From Larimichthys crocea (lineage: Eukaryota > Chordata > Actinopteri > Sciaenidae), in the NCBI RefSeq assembly GCF_000972845.2, contig NC_040025.1:19089399-19153398 (forward strand): DNA of 64,000 bases, given 5' to 3'. The notes under the pieces are model-generated. The model did not search any database and was not told the DNA's origin. It saw only the letters and a program-made list of their open reading frames with translations. A program made the position numbers and the translations under genes. Position 1 is the stretch's first letter, and each line of letters begins with the position of its first letter. Shown one piece after another: positions 13,471-29,264 of this stretch.

Positions 13471-13859
13471 GAATCAGAATCAGAATTACTTTAATAATCC
13501 CAGGGGGAAATTATTTATTCTGTTTAGGAGGGAGATGAGTTGGTACGAAAAGCCTCTGCAAATCTACATCTGCTTTTTGAAGCATTTTTGGCAAAGAGCC
13601 AGAGAGAAGCACAGCCTATGTAGTATGTACTTCTCTTTCTCTTTCATGTATATGAACCCCAAATTGTATGGGTGATTTCTGTAGTGCCTCTGAGTCTGGT
13701 CTGAAGTTGATTCTTGGTGTTTTGCTATTGAGCTCTGTTATCTCTCAGCATGAAGAAATCTGGCCACTGAGAGGTGAGAAAAATCTGAACAAATAAATCA
13801 GCCAAAGTGTTGAAAGCTACTTTTTGGTTTAAATGTAAGAAAGTACTAATGAGCTTATC

Positions 13860-14115
13860 AGTACACTGTTGAAGAATGTAGGTGGAGATGTGTCAAAGCA
13901 TAACTTCAGAGGATTCACAAGTTTGAAGAAAAACCTGCGTATATGTGAAATATGTGAAACTAACGGTTACGAACAGATGAGACAAAGATCAATCTGTTCC
14001 AGTATGATAAAAAGTGGAAAGTATGGAGGGGGGAAAAAAAAGTTCATAATTGAAGGCATACCAACTTATCTGTCAGACATGGAGAAGGAGGAGGTCATGC
14101 AGCAGGATCTTTGAC
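13860..14115 (+). mobile_element. Degraded Tc1-like transposase fragment
   Basis: The stretch containing GAACAGATGAGACAAAGATC and the later GGCATACCA..ATCTGT..ACATGG segment follows the central part of fish Tc1 transposase genes (the region encoding the DDE catalytic core). It is full of small insertions and has no complete reading frame or inverted repeats that I could find. The match is from recognition of the pattern, not from an alignment. Confidence 0.55.
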
Positions 14116-16139
14116 CTTGAGCATACTGTTTGATTGAGTCACTCTCCTGACTTTAGTCAAAGATAGCATGAAGACCATGATCAAAAGTAAAAAGATTTCT
14201 AAACAGTTCAAGTCTGGTAGAGCAGCACTTCAAACAAATATAAATGCCAATCCAATTCGATTGAGGACCACAACACGACTGTGTTGTGAAAGCATAAGTC
14301 AAAGTAATTCTGAATCTTGCTAAATGATGTAATGTAATTAAAGTCAAAACCATTACATTTATCCATTGTGTGAAAACTGCTATGGGACATGTGTGTCTGT
14401 TTCTGAAGTCCTGAGTTAATTGAACACAACTCACAAAAGCTGTATGAAATAATCATAGATGCTGTATGGGAACACCTTTGGGAATTTGAAGGAGATGCTG
14501 TAGGAAACTTTTAAAAAAAAAGGCCAGTAGCAGATTTTATGACAGTGTACCTACAGTTTTGCTCAAATCACTATTATGAAAACAAACATACCTCCCTGTC
14601 TCCAATTCCAATTTCCTTTCACTTTGTGTTGCCTCCTGGGGCGATCATTACTACCAAACACCAGACTACCATAATAAACTGGCACAGGGGAAACCTGTTA
14701 ATCTGTTTAGATTTCCTGTAATGTTCTCGTCTGACTGCACTGCTTTTCCATTCCTTGTGGAGTAAATGAAAATCCATCTAAATTTAAGTATTTGTCATGA
14801 TGAGAAAAGTCAAGTCTCCCACACGTTTTACTGTACCATCTCACTATATACAATAAGTGTCCTGGATTTGTACATGCAGAAGCATCCAGTTCTGTCTGAC
14901 TCGTGACTGCCCTCTGGTTCCTCCCCAAATTCACAAAGGCTAGGGTTTTGTGCCATACCCCAGTTCTCTGGCACAAACCCCGAGCTGGGAAACAGATAGA
15001 AATTCCAGATAAATGAAGACCATATTCTGTTTTCTTTCCCTTGACTGGAGTTGTGGAGACAGAGCCCTATCAGAAAGCTGACTGCTTGTGGTTCAGTGGT
15101 CGCATAATTTAAAGACCTCTTACAACCTGGTCTGGTGAATCTAATGTTGCAATGAGAGTTCATATGATCACGTATGGTTATTACCACTAAATCTAATGGC
15201 CACACATTTATTTTCTTTCTTAAGTTGTTTACCTCATGTTAGCAATGTCATTTTAAAATATCTATCCCAGACCTAACAACTTTTTCTGCTACATAATGAT
15301 TTTACAGAATTTTTCCCTACCTGTTTTTCTCCCTGCTTTAGAGGTTAGACATATGGTTTCATACTACAACAAAACAACTGCATGTTCACCTTCTGCCTGC
15401 CAACATCTGCTTGTGTAGTGTTGATTACAGCTGCCCTTGATGTAGTCGTCAGAAGGAAACTCATAGTAGATTCTAGCCTTAACTGGCAGACAACTGGGAA
15501 TGTAATACATTTCAAGAAGGATTCCAGCTGCCACTTTGTCTTGTTTTTCTTGGCCTCTGCTTATTTTTTATCAAAAAACATTTTGGGTGTGCAAAGCCGA
15601 GGGATATGAACAGTCATTACCCCTGGAGTACAGTGGAGCTACTGAGGTAGGAAGCGGAGAAACAATAAACAGGTGGCATTAACATCTCAGAGGCTGCAGA
15701 TATATAAGCCTGTTGAAATGAAGATGTACACATAAGAGAAAGAAATCATGCACAGAAAAGAAGTGGATTTTAACTGTAGCGTCAGTGACACATGAAAAAA
15801 GACAAAAGCAACACTAGTTGCACACACATTACACTACATTCTTGTCCTGCCATCTTAAAGACCAGGTGAATATATTACTAATCTATTACTTTAGAATAAG
15901 CAATTTTTATCTCCAGATAAAAGTTGTTAGGTTCAACATACCACTGTGTCTGCCATGTTGAACCACCATGTTTCTAGAGTAGCCCTGTTAGGACAAACTA
16001 AACACTGGCTCTAAATAGGACTTTTCATGTTACCTGTCTCACATTTTTCGCATTTCATGGTAGTATCTCCTACACTAGGAAGGAGAGAGTTGACAGTTAC
16101 AACTACATTGCTAAATGCCACTAAACCAATGACAGTATA

Positions 16140-16560
16140 AAGAATGGACAGTGACATCACCTGTAGGTTTTTCAGAGCGCTGTTTTGAAGCTGAAAATGT
16201 GGGACGCTGGCCGCCGCTATCTTATACTGTTTCTTCTGCCTTCCATTTAATCTAAATGTCAGCAAAGACATGGATCATCGGCAGACCTGAAGCGGTCAGA
16301 ATGACACTTGGAACTTTAAGCTTTATTATCATTTAAACAGTTGTCATGAATGGGGAAATTAGCTATAGAAACCAAAACCATTGTGTGTACCAGGCTGTAA
16401 ACATGTTTATTTCTGCTGTGAAGGTGGGCCTTTTAATATGGGCGCTTGTGGAGACTCACTTCTGGAGCCTGTCTCAAGCAGCCGCTCGAGGAATTGGATT
16501 CAAGGACTCCTACACTGGTCCTTAAAAGAAGCCTCTCATAAAAGGCAATTATTTCCTAAC
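16140..16560 (+). repeat. Teleost dispersed repeat, copy 1
   Basis: The part starting at 16391 (CAGGCTGTAAACATGTTTAT) also occurs at 55349 (CAGGCTGTAAACATGTTAAC). Both copies continue with a TTCTGCTGTG segment and a TTTTAATATGGG segment. The flanking GACATCACCTGTAGG piece near 16150 probably belongs to the same unit. There is no coding capacity. The exact ends are uncertain. Confidence 0.6.
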
Positions 16561-19551
16561 TGTATGCTGTCAGTATTCTTCGAAGAATATTCTTTGTAGT
16601 TAGGTATAAGACAATGTGTCATGTCGCAGTGTCAGGCCATTATTACAGTGTCAGATCGACTTATTATCCCAGTCTCATTATCCCTTTTACCTTTATATGC
16701 TTCAGAGATTTGCCTTTACTTGCCTTTGCTTCCTTAACCTGCATCAGTGACCCACCAAAGCTGTTTGAACAGGGTACTAAGACTCTTCAGAAAGATCTAT
16801 GGGCGAGTTGAACTTTCCACCAAATAGAACATGATTCCAAGGTGAGGATTATCACACTAAAGTCAGCTAGGGGCCTCCCTTATGAATAACAGCTGATGCC
16901 CTTGTATCCCAATCCCACAGATTCCCTGCTTTGTGGTCACTGTTAGAGAGCATTTGGTTCACTAGAATTGACCTGCGGGATGCTTCACAGTAAGTGGTGC
17001 TTCATAGCTGAGATTTATGCAAACCCACACCTTGATCAAATCAGCGCTGTCAAAGGAGGCAGTTGGAATTTAACTTCCATATAAAACATAGGATGCACGT
17101 TGGAAGACACATGGGTTGATTCTCAGAAACAATTTCCATTCCAATCATGGAGTTCTTTTTTTTATGTTGCATAAGGACAAAAATTTAAGTGGTAGCCAGA
17201 ATCATAAGCATAATAGGTACAAAGTCTGATAGAAATTCTCTTGAGTAACGATTGCCAAACCAAAATCTGCACGTAAACAAATGCAGGAAACTTGCTTCAA
17301 AATAAAAGATTGCTGCGAGGTTGACCCATGATTGAATCCTATGGTTTAACCGATTATAGGAGTTTTGCAGAGGCTGGGTTGTGGAAGGCATGAAGGGGAA
17401 AATATGCTCTTAAACGGTTGTGTGCAATAAAACATGAAGCACTAAATGGGATTTATGATCCTGGGGTGGTGAGGTAAATGGAAAGTCCTGGCAAAGACTA
17501 ACATTTGGACTTTGGAAGACATAGCAATTTACGTATGGCTAACTATATTGTGTATAAATACTAAGTCATTTGTTGTTGACTGATTGACTGATGTTCCTTC
17601 CACAAAAGTAGAAAATATCTGAGCAACTGTAAACTGAGATGGCTATTAAAAACAGGCCTTAGGTTTGTATTTGCTATTTCAAGCACAGATTTCAGTTTTC
17701 AATGTCACCATCTACATTACTTTTTCACTGAGTTGAAGATAAGTGGATTTGGGCCAATATGATATCAAGGACTCGTCACTTATCAAGCCACTGCATTGGT
17801 TACTCTAATCACATTCTAGTTTATTTCAATTAGCCATTACAGATATGACATGTACTGCTGTTCTTTAGAGAATGGAAATATTTACCAACACTTTATTAGG
17901 CACTGAATTAAAATTTCATTAATGCACAACTCCTCTGCAGCTAACATAATAAAAAGAAAGACCAGTGAACATTTTTCTTGTCTGAGGCCAGCCCAAAGAT
18001 GATGGCATCGTATAGCCAGCTGTTTAGATAGGAAATACAATATTTAGCATTACCACATTTCGCTGGAGTTTATTGTCTATTCTTTGTAATTGTTGGAAAT
18101 GATACCAAACTTCCTGTATGACAAATCTTAGCAAATTGTTTCTTATCTGTATGTTATGTTTTGGAACAGCCATTAGTTCCATGAAATACATACTAATAAA
18201 GCACTTGATTCTCTAAGATTTCTGCATGGGAGGGAGGTTTTGAGACTGGGTTTTGGCGTGTAGGCTGTTCCTATTACACACTGCCTAGAGGCCTGGACAG
18301 TATGGACACATTGGTGGAAAGCCAAACCATACATTAAATTTCAATTTGAAGCCCACTTAATTCTGCCTGTTTTGATTACTTATGTCAGAGTCTAAAGTAT
18401 GTTGATTGATTGTTTGATTAGTGGTGGGTAACAGTCACAGTTGATAGTAATCTACACATTTACTTACCTTGGCATTGAAATCATTTTCAGATATACAGTA
18501 ATGTTGTTATGAACACAGTATTGGCTGGGCTGCTATTATGCTTTATAATCCTTGTACTCATCAACAAACAACAACTTAAGGTTCAGTCAGACAGATACTG
18601 GCTAATTTCTTCAAGGAAAGTAATACACACCGAAGCAAGTGTCTGTCAGCAAGAAACATAAACAGAATACTACAATACCATATGGAAAGGTTTGCAACAT
18701 GAATCCAGAAATGTTGATTTTGTTCAATATTCAAAAAATGCATTATGTTTAATTTTCTGTGCTGATTTACCACTTAATACTTTCAGTTAGTTAGATGGAA
18801 TAAAGCATTTACAGACTTTTAACAGGATCCAAGAAGGGGTGGAGTTAATGGAAGAATTGGCATTACCTATGCATTTGCAAAGTAGAAGTTGGTCTAATTT
18901 TGACATCAAGCCTATAGCTCCCATTCTATGCAAAGCACTGATGCTGTAGGTTAACACAGATAATACATGTAGGTAATAAACAGGTGTGTTGCTTTGATAC
19001 AGGTTACATCTCATGACACTTCATTGAGTTAAATGAGGTTTTGGCGCCACTAAGTGGTGATTTTATGGTAAAGTTGAGGCTGGGGAAAGATGTGACGTTT
19101 TTGACGTTTGAAGGTATAATGCATTTATAAAACTCTGGCCTTAATCAATTTTACTACTACTGTTAAGACAACACTGTAACTGTAACTTTTGATTATTGTA
19201 ACAGACCTAATTTCAAGACTATTTTTCTTTATTTGAAAGTATGATCATCCTATTACACATTCAATAAAACTGTGAAATCATACTGAGCAAACCCACATCA
19301 GCAAAATAAAATAAAAACAAAAGTGACACTTCGTACATTGATAATCGATCCAAACGCATATCATTTTTTATATGGAATTGTGCCATGTTTTTTTTTTTAT
19401 AATTCAAAGATTTCGCCATTCTCTAGAAAATAAAAATACAACCATATATAATGACGACTGAAAACTCTGTCTTAATACTAATATTAAACCATTTCGGTCA
19501 TCTGTGTTTTAATGAGGTTACTAACAGCTACGGCACGACATACATTTCCCC

Positions 19552-19584
19552 GTTGTCGCATGGCAACGTGGTTACCTAGACGAC
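19552..19584 (+). promoter_or_regulatory. X-box-like RFX sites in the ttll9 promoter
   Basis: GTTACCTAGACGAC at 19571-19584 fits the 14-base X-box pattern RYYNYYNNRRNRAC, and GTTGTCGCATGGCAAC at 19552-19567 is a second, wider-spaced pair of half-sites. Both lie 120-160 bases upstream of the start codon. RFX factors driving ciliary genes through X-boxes is established; their use here is inferred. Confidence 0.5.
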
Positions 19585-19707
19585 TGTCATCAAACACCGC
19601 TTGGACGAGCTAACCGCTAACTACATGCTAATGCTGCAAATTACTTCCGCATATTTTGCATATAGTTACTACGGGTTTCTATTTTATTTTATTTAGTGTG
19701 CGCCTCC

Positions 19708-23298
<3,591 letters not shown>

Positions 23299-23601
23299 CA
23301 CACCCATCAGTTTTATCTCCCACCATTATAGTGTTTGGTATGTGTCTCAGGGGAGACAGGCTCCAGTGACCTTAGTAATATTTCATGAAAAATGAGCGCT
23401 CTCTGATGACCTGATCTAAGCACCTAGGTTGAAATCTGAATGCAAATGAATGAAAACTACATTTCCTTCCTTGTAGTGCTTCCTTCCTTGTAGATTTTCA
23501 GAGTTCAAAGTATACTGGTATGCAGATATTTTCTTGTGCAGCAATTAACATGATTAATAACTACAAATTAAAGTGGTTTGGGATTTTAGCAGTATCCCAG
23601 T

Positions 23602-23607
23602 AATAAA
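23602..23607 (+). promoter_or_regulatory. Polyadenylation signal of ttll9
   Basis: AATAAA lies about 300 bases after the ttll9 stop codon. It is the first such hexamer on this strand downstream of the gene. Confidence 0.5.
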
Positions 23608-23686
23608 GACAATTATGAGCTGTGCATAATTTCTCCATTTGTTCCAAAGAATGACCAATAGATCAATGTCATTTGAGTGCAAAACA

Positions 23687-23692
23687 TTTATT
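23687..23692 (-). promoter_or_regulatory. Candidate polyadenylation signal of fam217b
   Basis: AATAAA on the minus strand, 1.4 kb after the fam217b stop. If used, the two convergent transcripts end within about 100 bases of each other. Confidence 0.4.
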
Positions 23693-25089
23693 TCTATGCG
23701 TTACAAATACTTGCATTCAACATAAAGAAAATACATAGGACAATCTTTCTGCGTGCGTGTCAACATCATGTACACATTTATAATAACACCGCCCCCTCCT
23801 GGCCCCTTATCTATGGCTTTGATATTTTTCATGAATATTAAGTAAAGAGGTGCAATCTGAATACATATCACATTATTTACATTGATGTAGTGTTTGCATG
23901 AATCAAGCACGCGTGATGAATCACAACAAACACATAAGACAATCTAATGTAAACACGGTGTTCTAAAGAATTCAAGTATGTGTGGAATATGATGATATGT
24001 ATAACATTACCGTTACAGCCGAACAGCTATGATGTGTTGAAAGTCCATTGAACCACAGGAATGACCAATGGTACAGCACAGTAGACATTAAGCTACATTC
24101 AGCTGACTAAACATTTTCTTTTTGTGCATGATGATGTAAACATAATAATGACAATGATGAATACAAGTCAACCACAACACTTTTCATAAATATAACTATG
24201 GTATATAAAATTTGGAAAAATATGCATTTACATTCGTAGCAAACATTACACTGTCTTCAATGATAGAAAGAGCTCAGCTCTAGGCAAAATACAATATATT
24301 ATCATCGACTACAATTCAAGCTGTTCAAACGTGAAAGCCCTTGTAACCAAAAATGTAATACCACTGCACAAATATATCTTGAAACAAATTACATTACTGC
24401 GGCACACCACCACTTATTGCGCCTCCTTCATTTCGCCCAAAGATGCTTCAACTGAACGTACATCTTAAAACATGAGGCACCAAAGAAAAGACAAAAAGCA
24501 AACATCGAGTAAAGGAAGAGCGATGAAAACAAATACATTCCAACATCAAACTCCACTAGTAACGGCTATGGTTGTATACACTGACTAAAATGTATTGTTC
24601 TGTGTTAAACTTCACTATGGATTACTTATGCTGAAAGCTGTCCAGTGGTACAGTGGATGCTTATTTTATGCCTATTTAAACATTAGTAGAACACTGAGAG
24701 ATGGCTGTGCAGTGCAGCAGAGTTCAGTTTACACCAAAGCTGTGTTTTTAGAATTCTACTAGTGTTTAGGGTCATAATGAACCTTCTGTCAGTTCAACAT
24801 ATTTACTGTACATCTTGAATGAAATACAACATGTAGATATAAGTCTATTAGATTTAAGTGTCTTATTATGCTTGGAAATCGTTGCAGTTTTATTTCTATT
24901 CTAGCTGCTCAACTTCTTGTTAGTTTTGACCTTTTGAAGGCTGTACGCCACTGACTGATTTACTGTAGACTGCTGTACAACAGTTACAACATGTTAGTAT
25001 TACACAGATTACACAGAAAGCAAGCATAGGTTCAAGCTCCTGTACCGAGTAACCACTAAGGAAAGCACTATATTGTAGGTCTACGGGGG

Positions 25090-27143
25090 TTACTTTGCAA
25101 CAAAGTGCACATTTTTTGTTTTGCCATTCTGCTTACTACTAAGTGGTGCTTTGGAGAGAGACTGCGGCTCTTTAGCGGCTCTTTTCATGGTAGTTTTAGA
25201 GGCTTGACCTACTGCCTCTGTCCTCTGCCAGTCCTTCTCTACTCTCTTGGAGGTGAGGGCCTCTCTCTTATTCGCAGCAAAGACACGTTTCTCTGCACCA
25301 GCAGCTTTACTGCCACTGGGCTCCTTTTTAACATCTGTCTCAGAGTTAGCTCTGACACGGCTTTTCCTCACCTGACCTTTGCCATTTGGGTTACATCCAG
25401 ATTCCTGCGGTTGCTTACGGGCATTGCCTGCAGCCTGCATGTGCCTGAGATGACTCTTTCCAGCTGAGGGGCTAACTGGGGTCTGGGCTCCTCCTCCACT
25501 GCCTTGTCCTGCTGGGCTCCTACCTTCTGTGGAGGTAGCTCGGGTCTCGCTGTTGCTTCTCTTCGTTGGTGCCCCAGGTCTGGGTTTGCGCTCAAGCAGC
25601 GGGCTGAGCCGTGAGTGGCGTTGGTAGGCATAGGCAGAGCAGCTTCCATTGCACAATGGGTAGCGAATGTGACAGTGAGGGCAAACTGGGAAGCGGGAGT
25701 GCTGGTGCTGGGTTGAAGCAGGTGACGGGGGATTGTTGACAGGTGTGAATGGAAAGGCTCGCTGGCTGTGCCGCAGCCCTTTAGGGGAGTTGAGTCGGGA
25801 TGGGGGCGCGGTGTGAGGTCGTGGTGGGTGAGCGGTAGTGGCAGAGGGGAATCCCTGTGGCCTTGAACGGCTCCCTGGTGGACGGCTGCTCTCTCCTTGG
25901 ACTGTTTGGATCTGGAGCCACTCGAGCTGCAGCAGCCTCTCCAGGTAATTCTCTAAGGGCCCTACAGGCTTGGGCCGAGGGGCGCCACGGCCGTCTGTAT
26001 GAAGAAACACTGCCAGCTGTCTCAGGCTCCAGCTGTTGAAGGGAGGTGGAAGAAAGTCTGGGTAACTGTAGCTGGGTTTGTCACTCTCATCTTCATCACC
26101 TACAGTCCCACGAGGTCCTGGGAAGTCCGGGGGAAAGTCATTGCTGTTGATGACCTCGGCCCGGAGATTGAGGTGAGGAGGGGTGCAGGGGGTGCAGGGA
26201 GAGGGCAGTACAGGCAGCCTCTCAGAGTCTGACAGATCACTGGCACTGTCAGTGTCAACATCCTTCTGGTTGTAGTGCTGCTGTAGTGCCTCCGAGGTGG
26301 GGGCTGGGGAGTGTGTTAGCGGGTGTGCTGGCATGTGTCGTAGCCCTGATATTGGGGAGAGAGGCAGGGATAGGGCTCGACGATTCTTCCCCGCCCCCAG
26401 GCGATTCTGGGGGAGCTCATTGCTGCATTGTGACATCCGTTGATTTTCGCGTTTCTCCTCTCTCCTGTGCACAGACAAGTGTTTGCGGAGTTGAGGTCTC
26501 AAATCTCCATCTTCTTCGGGGCTGTAAAGAGAGATGAGATGTGTGTCAGGAAAAGCTGCTGGGGATTTGGGGATTTAGTGTACCTGAAGCAAAACATTCA
26601 GTTAAGAGTGCAACCCCCTCTCCACACATACCTGGAGAGTTTGCTTGTATTTCGTGAAGTTGACTTGACCCTGCCACCTTTAGACTGTGCACCCTGTGAA
26701 ACAATCATGATGTAAATTGTTTGATTATTTCTGTCTTGATATATCCGACAACACATGACACATGCAACACTGTTGAGCTATCCTGTCAAAGAGCATTAAT
26801 GCGGAAACATTATCTCTCTTTAATTTAGCAGGAAGCCATCCACTCACCCTCTGCGCTGTTGTCACTGTGTCCTTATCCTGACCTGGTCCTGGGGGGCCAT
26901 TTTTCACTTGGCCCACTGCTTTCTTCATCTTGTTACCCTTCTTTGAACTGTGGAAACATAACAGTGGTTTTTTATCAGGCTTGCTTCTAACCTATCTCAG
27001 AGACAAAACATAAAAATGTCTTAAAATGAGACCTACCTGGTTACTGGTCCGCTATTTTCAGTATTTTTTACCCGAATCTTCTCTTTGGAGACTACGCGTT
27101 TCAGTGTCGTGGATGCTGTGCGTTCCTGCATGATGGGCCCCAT
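25090..27143 (-). CDS. fam217b: FAM217B-like protein, four exons
   Basis: Protein of unknown function of the FAM217 family. Exons on the minus strand: 27037-27143, 26848-26947, 26632-26693, 25090-26521; total 1701 bases, 566 residues. Phases join exactly. The family signature is in the large last exon: DLSDSERLPVLPSP, then LNLRAEVINSNDFPPDFPG, PSYSYPDFLPPPFNSWSL and ENYLERLLQLEWLQIQ. The rest is disordered, rich in Ser, Pro and Arg, with a basic C-terminus, and has a small CxxC pair (CPHCHIRYPLC). It is longer than the mammalian protein of under 400 residues. The gene lies head-to-head with ppp1r3d, as in human 20q13, which supports the identity. Confidence 0.88.
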
Positions 27144-28328
27144 GTTGCAGGTCGCCAGGGGGGATGTTGTTTCCGAGTCCAGCACAATTAAATTATACGG
27201 TAGCTAAAGAACCCAACCGACATCTCGGATCAGATACTCTATTCTGAGAATGAGGCTAAAAACACCCATTTTCCCAAAAGTGCTGCAATGCATCATGCGC
27301 AGATGTCGACAGTCGTTTCTCCGCGGCAGGTTGAACTCGTCCTTCTCTTCACCGTCGACTCGCCTCTCTGTTGTGAATAACAACTGAGCGATTATTTTTA
27401 AAGAATTAGTGACATTAGTTTCATCTTTTTTTCGACTGTCATCTTGCTCGCCGTTGAAAATGCAACACGGTCAAACAAGCGCATACGCTTTGTTTGGCTC
27501 GCAGTCCCAGTCAGATAGGTTTGTTTACCTGCTGCTCACTGGCTCGCCGCTTGTGTCGAAGTGGGCATGCGCGGTGCATCCTGGGACATGAAGTACACGC
27601 GTGCTGTTCGCCTTTTCGAGCGAAATACACGATCGCTCTTTAAAGAGTCTGTTTCCTGTACATAAACAATGGAGAATACAGTTTGGAAGACGAGCCGCTG
27701 TGTGTTTGAGGAAAGAAGTTAGGCACCATTGAAACAAATGTAACCCTTGGTCTTAAATTACTCAATCTCCCATGCAGCGTCAGTGATATTCTGGTGTGTT
27801 TGCAAGCTTCCTGTTAACTGCGCGCATGTTAGCAGATCTCCACCGAGAGCACACCACGGATATTTGTGTGTTAACATAGTTAACATGAGTTATAGATCCG
27901 GTCGTGTGATTGTGGCCAAAAGCGGAGACTCCATGATACACGGAAACGCGCAGCAACAATAAATACTTCTTTAAATGGAGGATCAAGTGTAGGCTCCATC
28001 CTGCAGCTTAGGTGTAACTAACGCTTCATATCTTTATATGGTGAGGTATTATTTTATTTAACCGTATTAAAGGGCGATTGAGTAATGCTATAATTGTTCA
28101 CACACAGAGTGGTATGCAGTATAGCACGTACACTCACATACACGCCCACTCTTGTCCTGCTGGGACCGCTTCCATGTCGATTAACACCAATAGTTGAACT
28201 AGAATAGTTATTATAGTAACAATCTGCATCGCATCATGCATTTTTTTGATTAAAAAGAGTGCACTAATGTTACAAATGAGTAATTGTGAGTTTTGTTGAA
28301 CTTTCTTTACAGGTGAACAGGACACTAG
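27144..28328. promoter_or_regulatory. Shared head-to-head promoter region of fam217b and ppp1r3d
   Basis: About 1.2 kb separates the two start codons. The part from 27.1 to 27.9 kb has more CpG than its surroundings, including CCGCGG at about 27320 and NRF1-like cores TGCGCA (27296-27301) and GCATGCGC (27565-27572). A non-coding first exon of ppp1r3d should lie here, because the coding exon starts just after a 3' splice acceptor (CTTTACAG at about 28312). Its exact position could not be fixed. Confidence 0.5.
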
Positions 28329-29264
28329 ATGTCACACTACATGGAGAGAATGTGGTTTATTGGACGTGAGAGGATTCCCCCATCAGGAACTGAAGAGCAG
28401 AAGTTCAGCTCTTGCAGCAGCACCTCGAGGCCCTGCATGACAATTAACCTGACTGAAATGCTTCAGGCTGACAGACCTAAAACAGCAAAGAAGCCAGTTC
28501 CAATCCGCCCCCCAAGCCCCAGAGTTTCTCAGCCACAGGGACAAGAGTTCCACCGCAGTGTCTCCTGTGAACCCACACCAAAACCAATCATCCGACAACG
28601 GTCACACTCTCTGCCCTCTGCCACACAGAAGAAGAAGCAGTGCAGAACTGCTGGTGTACGGTTTGTTGACGCTTTGGGAGTTGATTTGGAAGACATCAGG
28701 CTTTTCAAATCTGGAGAGGATCCATTTGTACCACATCATGTTACCTTTAGATTGCTGATGGCTGCTGAGTTGACAGATGGAAGGCATCTGGAGATATCCT
28801 TGCCATACCTTAAGCCAGTTTTTGCCCAACAGCCAGGCGACCAGCCAGGATTCCTGCATCGTCTCCACGAGCAGAAAGTGTGTCTGGAGAGAGTCTTGTG
28901 TTTTGAGCTGGCTGTCATTGGAATCACACAGGTCCTCAATATGGACTTTGAGAAAGATGTCACAGTTCGCTATTCTTTCACAGAGTGGAAGAGCTGCACA
29001 GAAACTAAGGCTTCTTGGGTGTCCACTGTAACCAAGACCTGGGAAGGAGGAGGGGGCCAAATCAATTATGATACATTTCGTTTCCACCTGCCTGTACCTC
29101 CATTCCTGCAGCCAGGGGCAGCGTTACAGTTTGCCATCCAGTACAAAGTCTGTGGGGCTGAATACTGGGACAACAATGATGGAGAAAATTACAAGTTAGT
29201 TTGCCATAACTACAAACTGACTGTGCCAAAAGAATGTGAGGATAGTATGGTGCACTTCATTTAG
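28329..29264 (+). CDS. ppp1r3d: Protein phosphatase 1 regulatory subunit 3D (glycogen-targeting), one coding exon
   Basis: It recruits the PP1 catalytic subunit to glycogen, favouring glycogen synthesis. The 311-residue frame starts at an ATG directly preceded by an in-frame TAG. Residues about 87-97 hold an RQRSHSLP stretch like a 14-3-3 site. The PP1-docking V-R-F is at 110-112 (AGVRFVDALG). A carbohydrate-binding CBM21 domain follows (about residues 165-305), with VRYSFTEWKS and the hallmark AEYWDNNDGENYKL, and the protein ends VHFI as family members do. Length matches human PPP1R3D (about 299). The single coding exon and the neighbours fam217b and sycp2 favour 3D over 3B or 3C. Confidence 0.92.
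   Translation: MSHYMERMWFIGRERIPPSGTEEQKFSSCSSTSRPCMTINLTEMLQADRPKTAKKPVPIRPPSPRVSQPQGQEFHRSVSCEPTPKPIIRQRSHSLPSATQKKKQCRTAGVRFVDALGVDLEDIRLFKSGEDPFVPHHVTFRLLMAAELTDGRHLEISLPYLKPVFAQQPGDQPGFLHRLHEQKVCLERVLCFELAVIGITQVLNMDFEKDVTVRYSFTEWKSCTETKASWVSTVTKTWEGGGGQINYDTFRFHLPVPPFLQPGAALQFAIQYKVCGAEYWDNNDGENYKLVCHNYKLTVPKECEDSMVHFI

Larger units (their letters stand above)
10068..19707. other. Spacer between edn3 and ttll9
   Basis: The promoters of edn3 (left, minus strand) and ttll9 (right, plus strand) face away from each other across about 9.6 kb. The spacer contains an L1-type retrotransposon fragment (11395-13470), a Tc1-like relic (about 13860-14115) and a dispersed repeat (about 16140-16560). 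No gene was recognised in the rest. Confidence 0.65.
23299..25089. other. Convergent 3' untranslated regions of ttll9 and fam217b
   Basis: About 1.8 kb of AT-rich sequence lies between two stop codons of opposite strands. The left 300 bases probably belong to the ttll9 transcript and the remainder to the long fam217b 3' UTR. No coding exon was recognised. Confidence 0.55.

Noticed and set aside
16011..16271. Minus-strand open frame of 86 codons
   Set aside because: It overlaps the dispersed repeat near 16.1-16.5 kb and shows no protein motif.
25105..25467. Plus-strand open frame of 120 codons
   Set aside because: It is the antisense of the fam217b large exon and has no independent support.
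28602..29087. Minus-strand open frame of 161 codons
   Set aside because: It lies opposite the ppp1r3d coding sequence, which has a full CBM21 domain; the minus frame has no recognisable motif.
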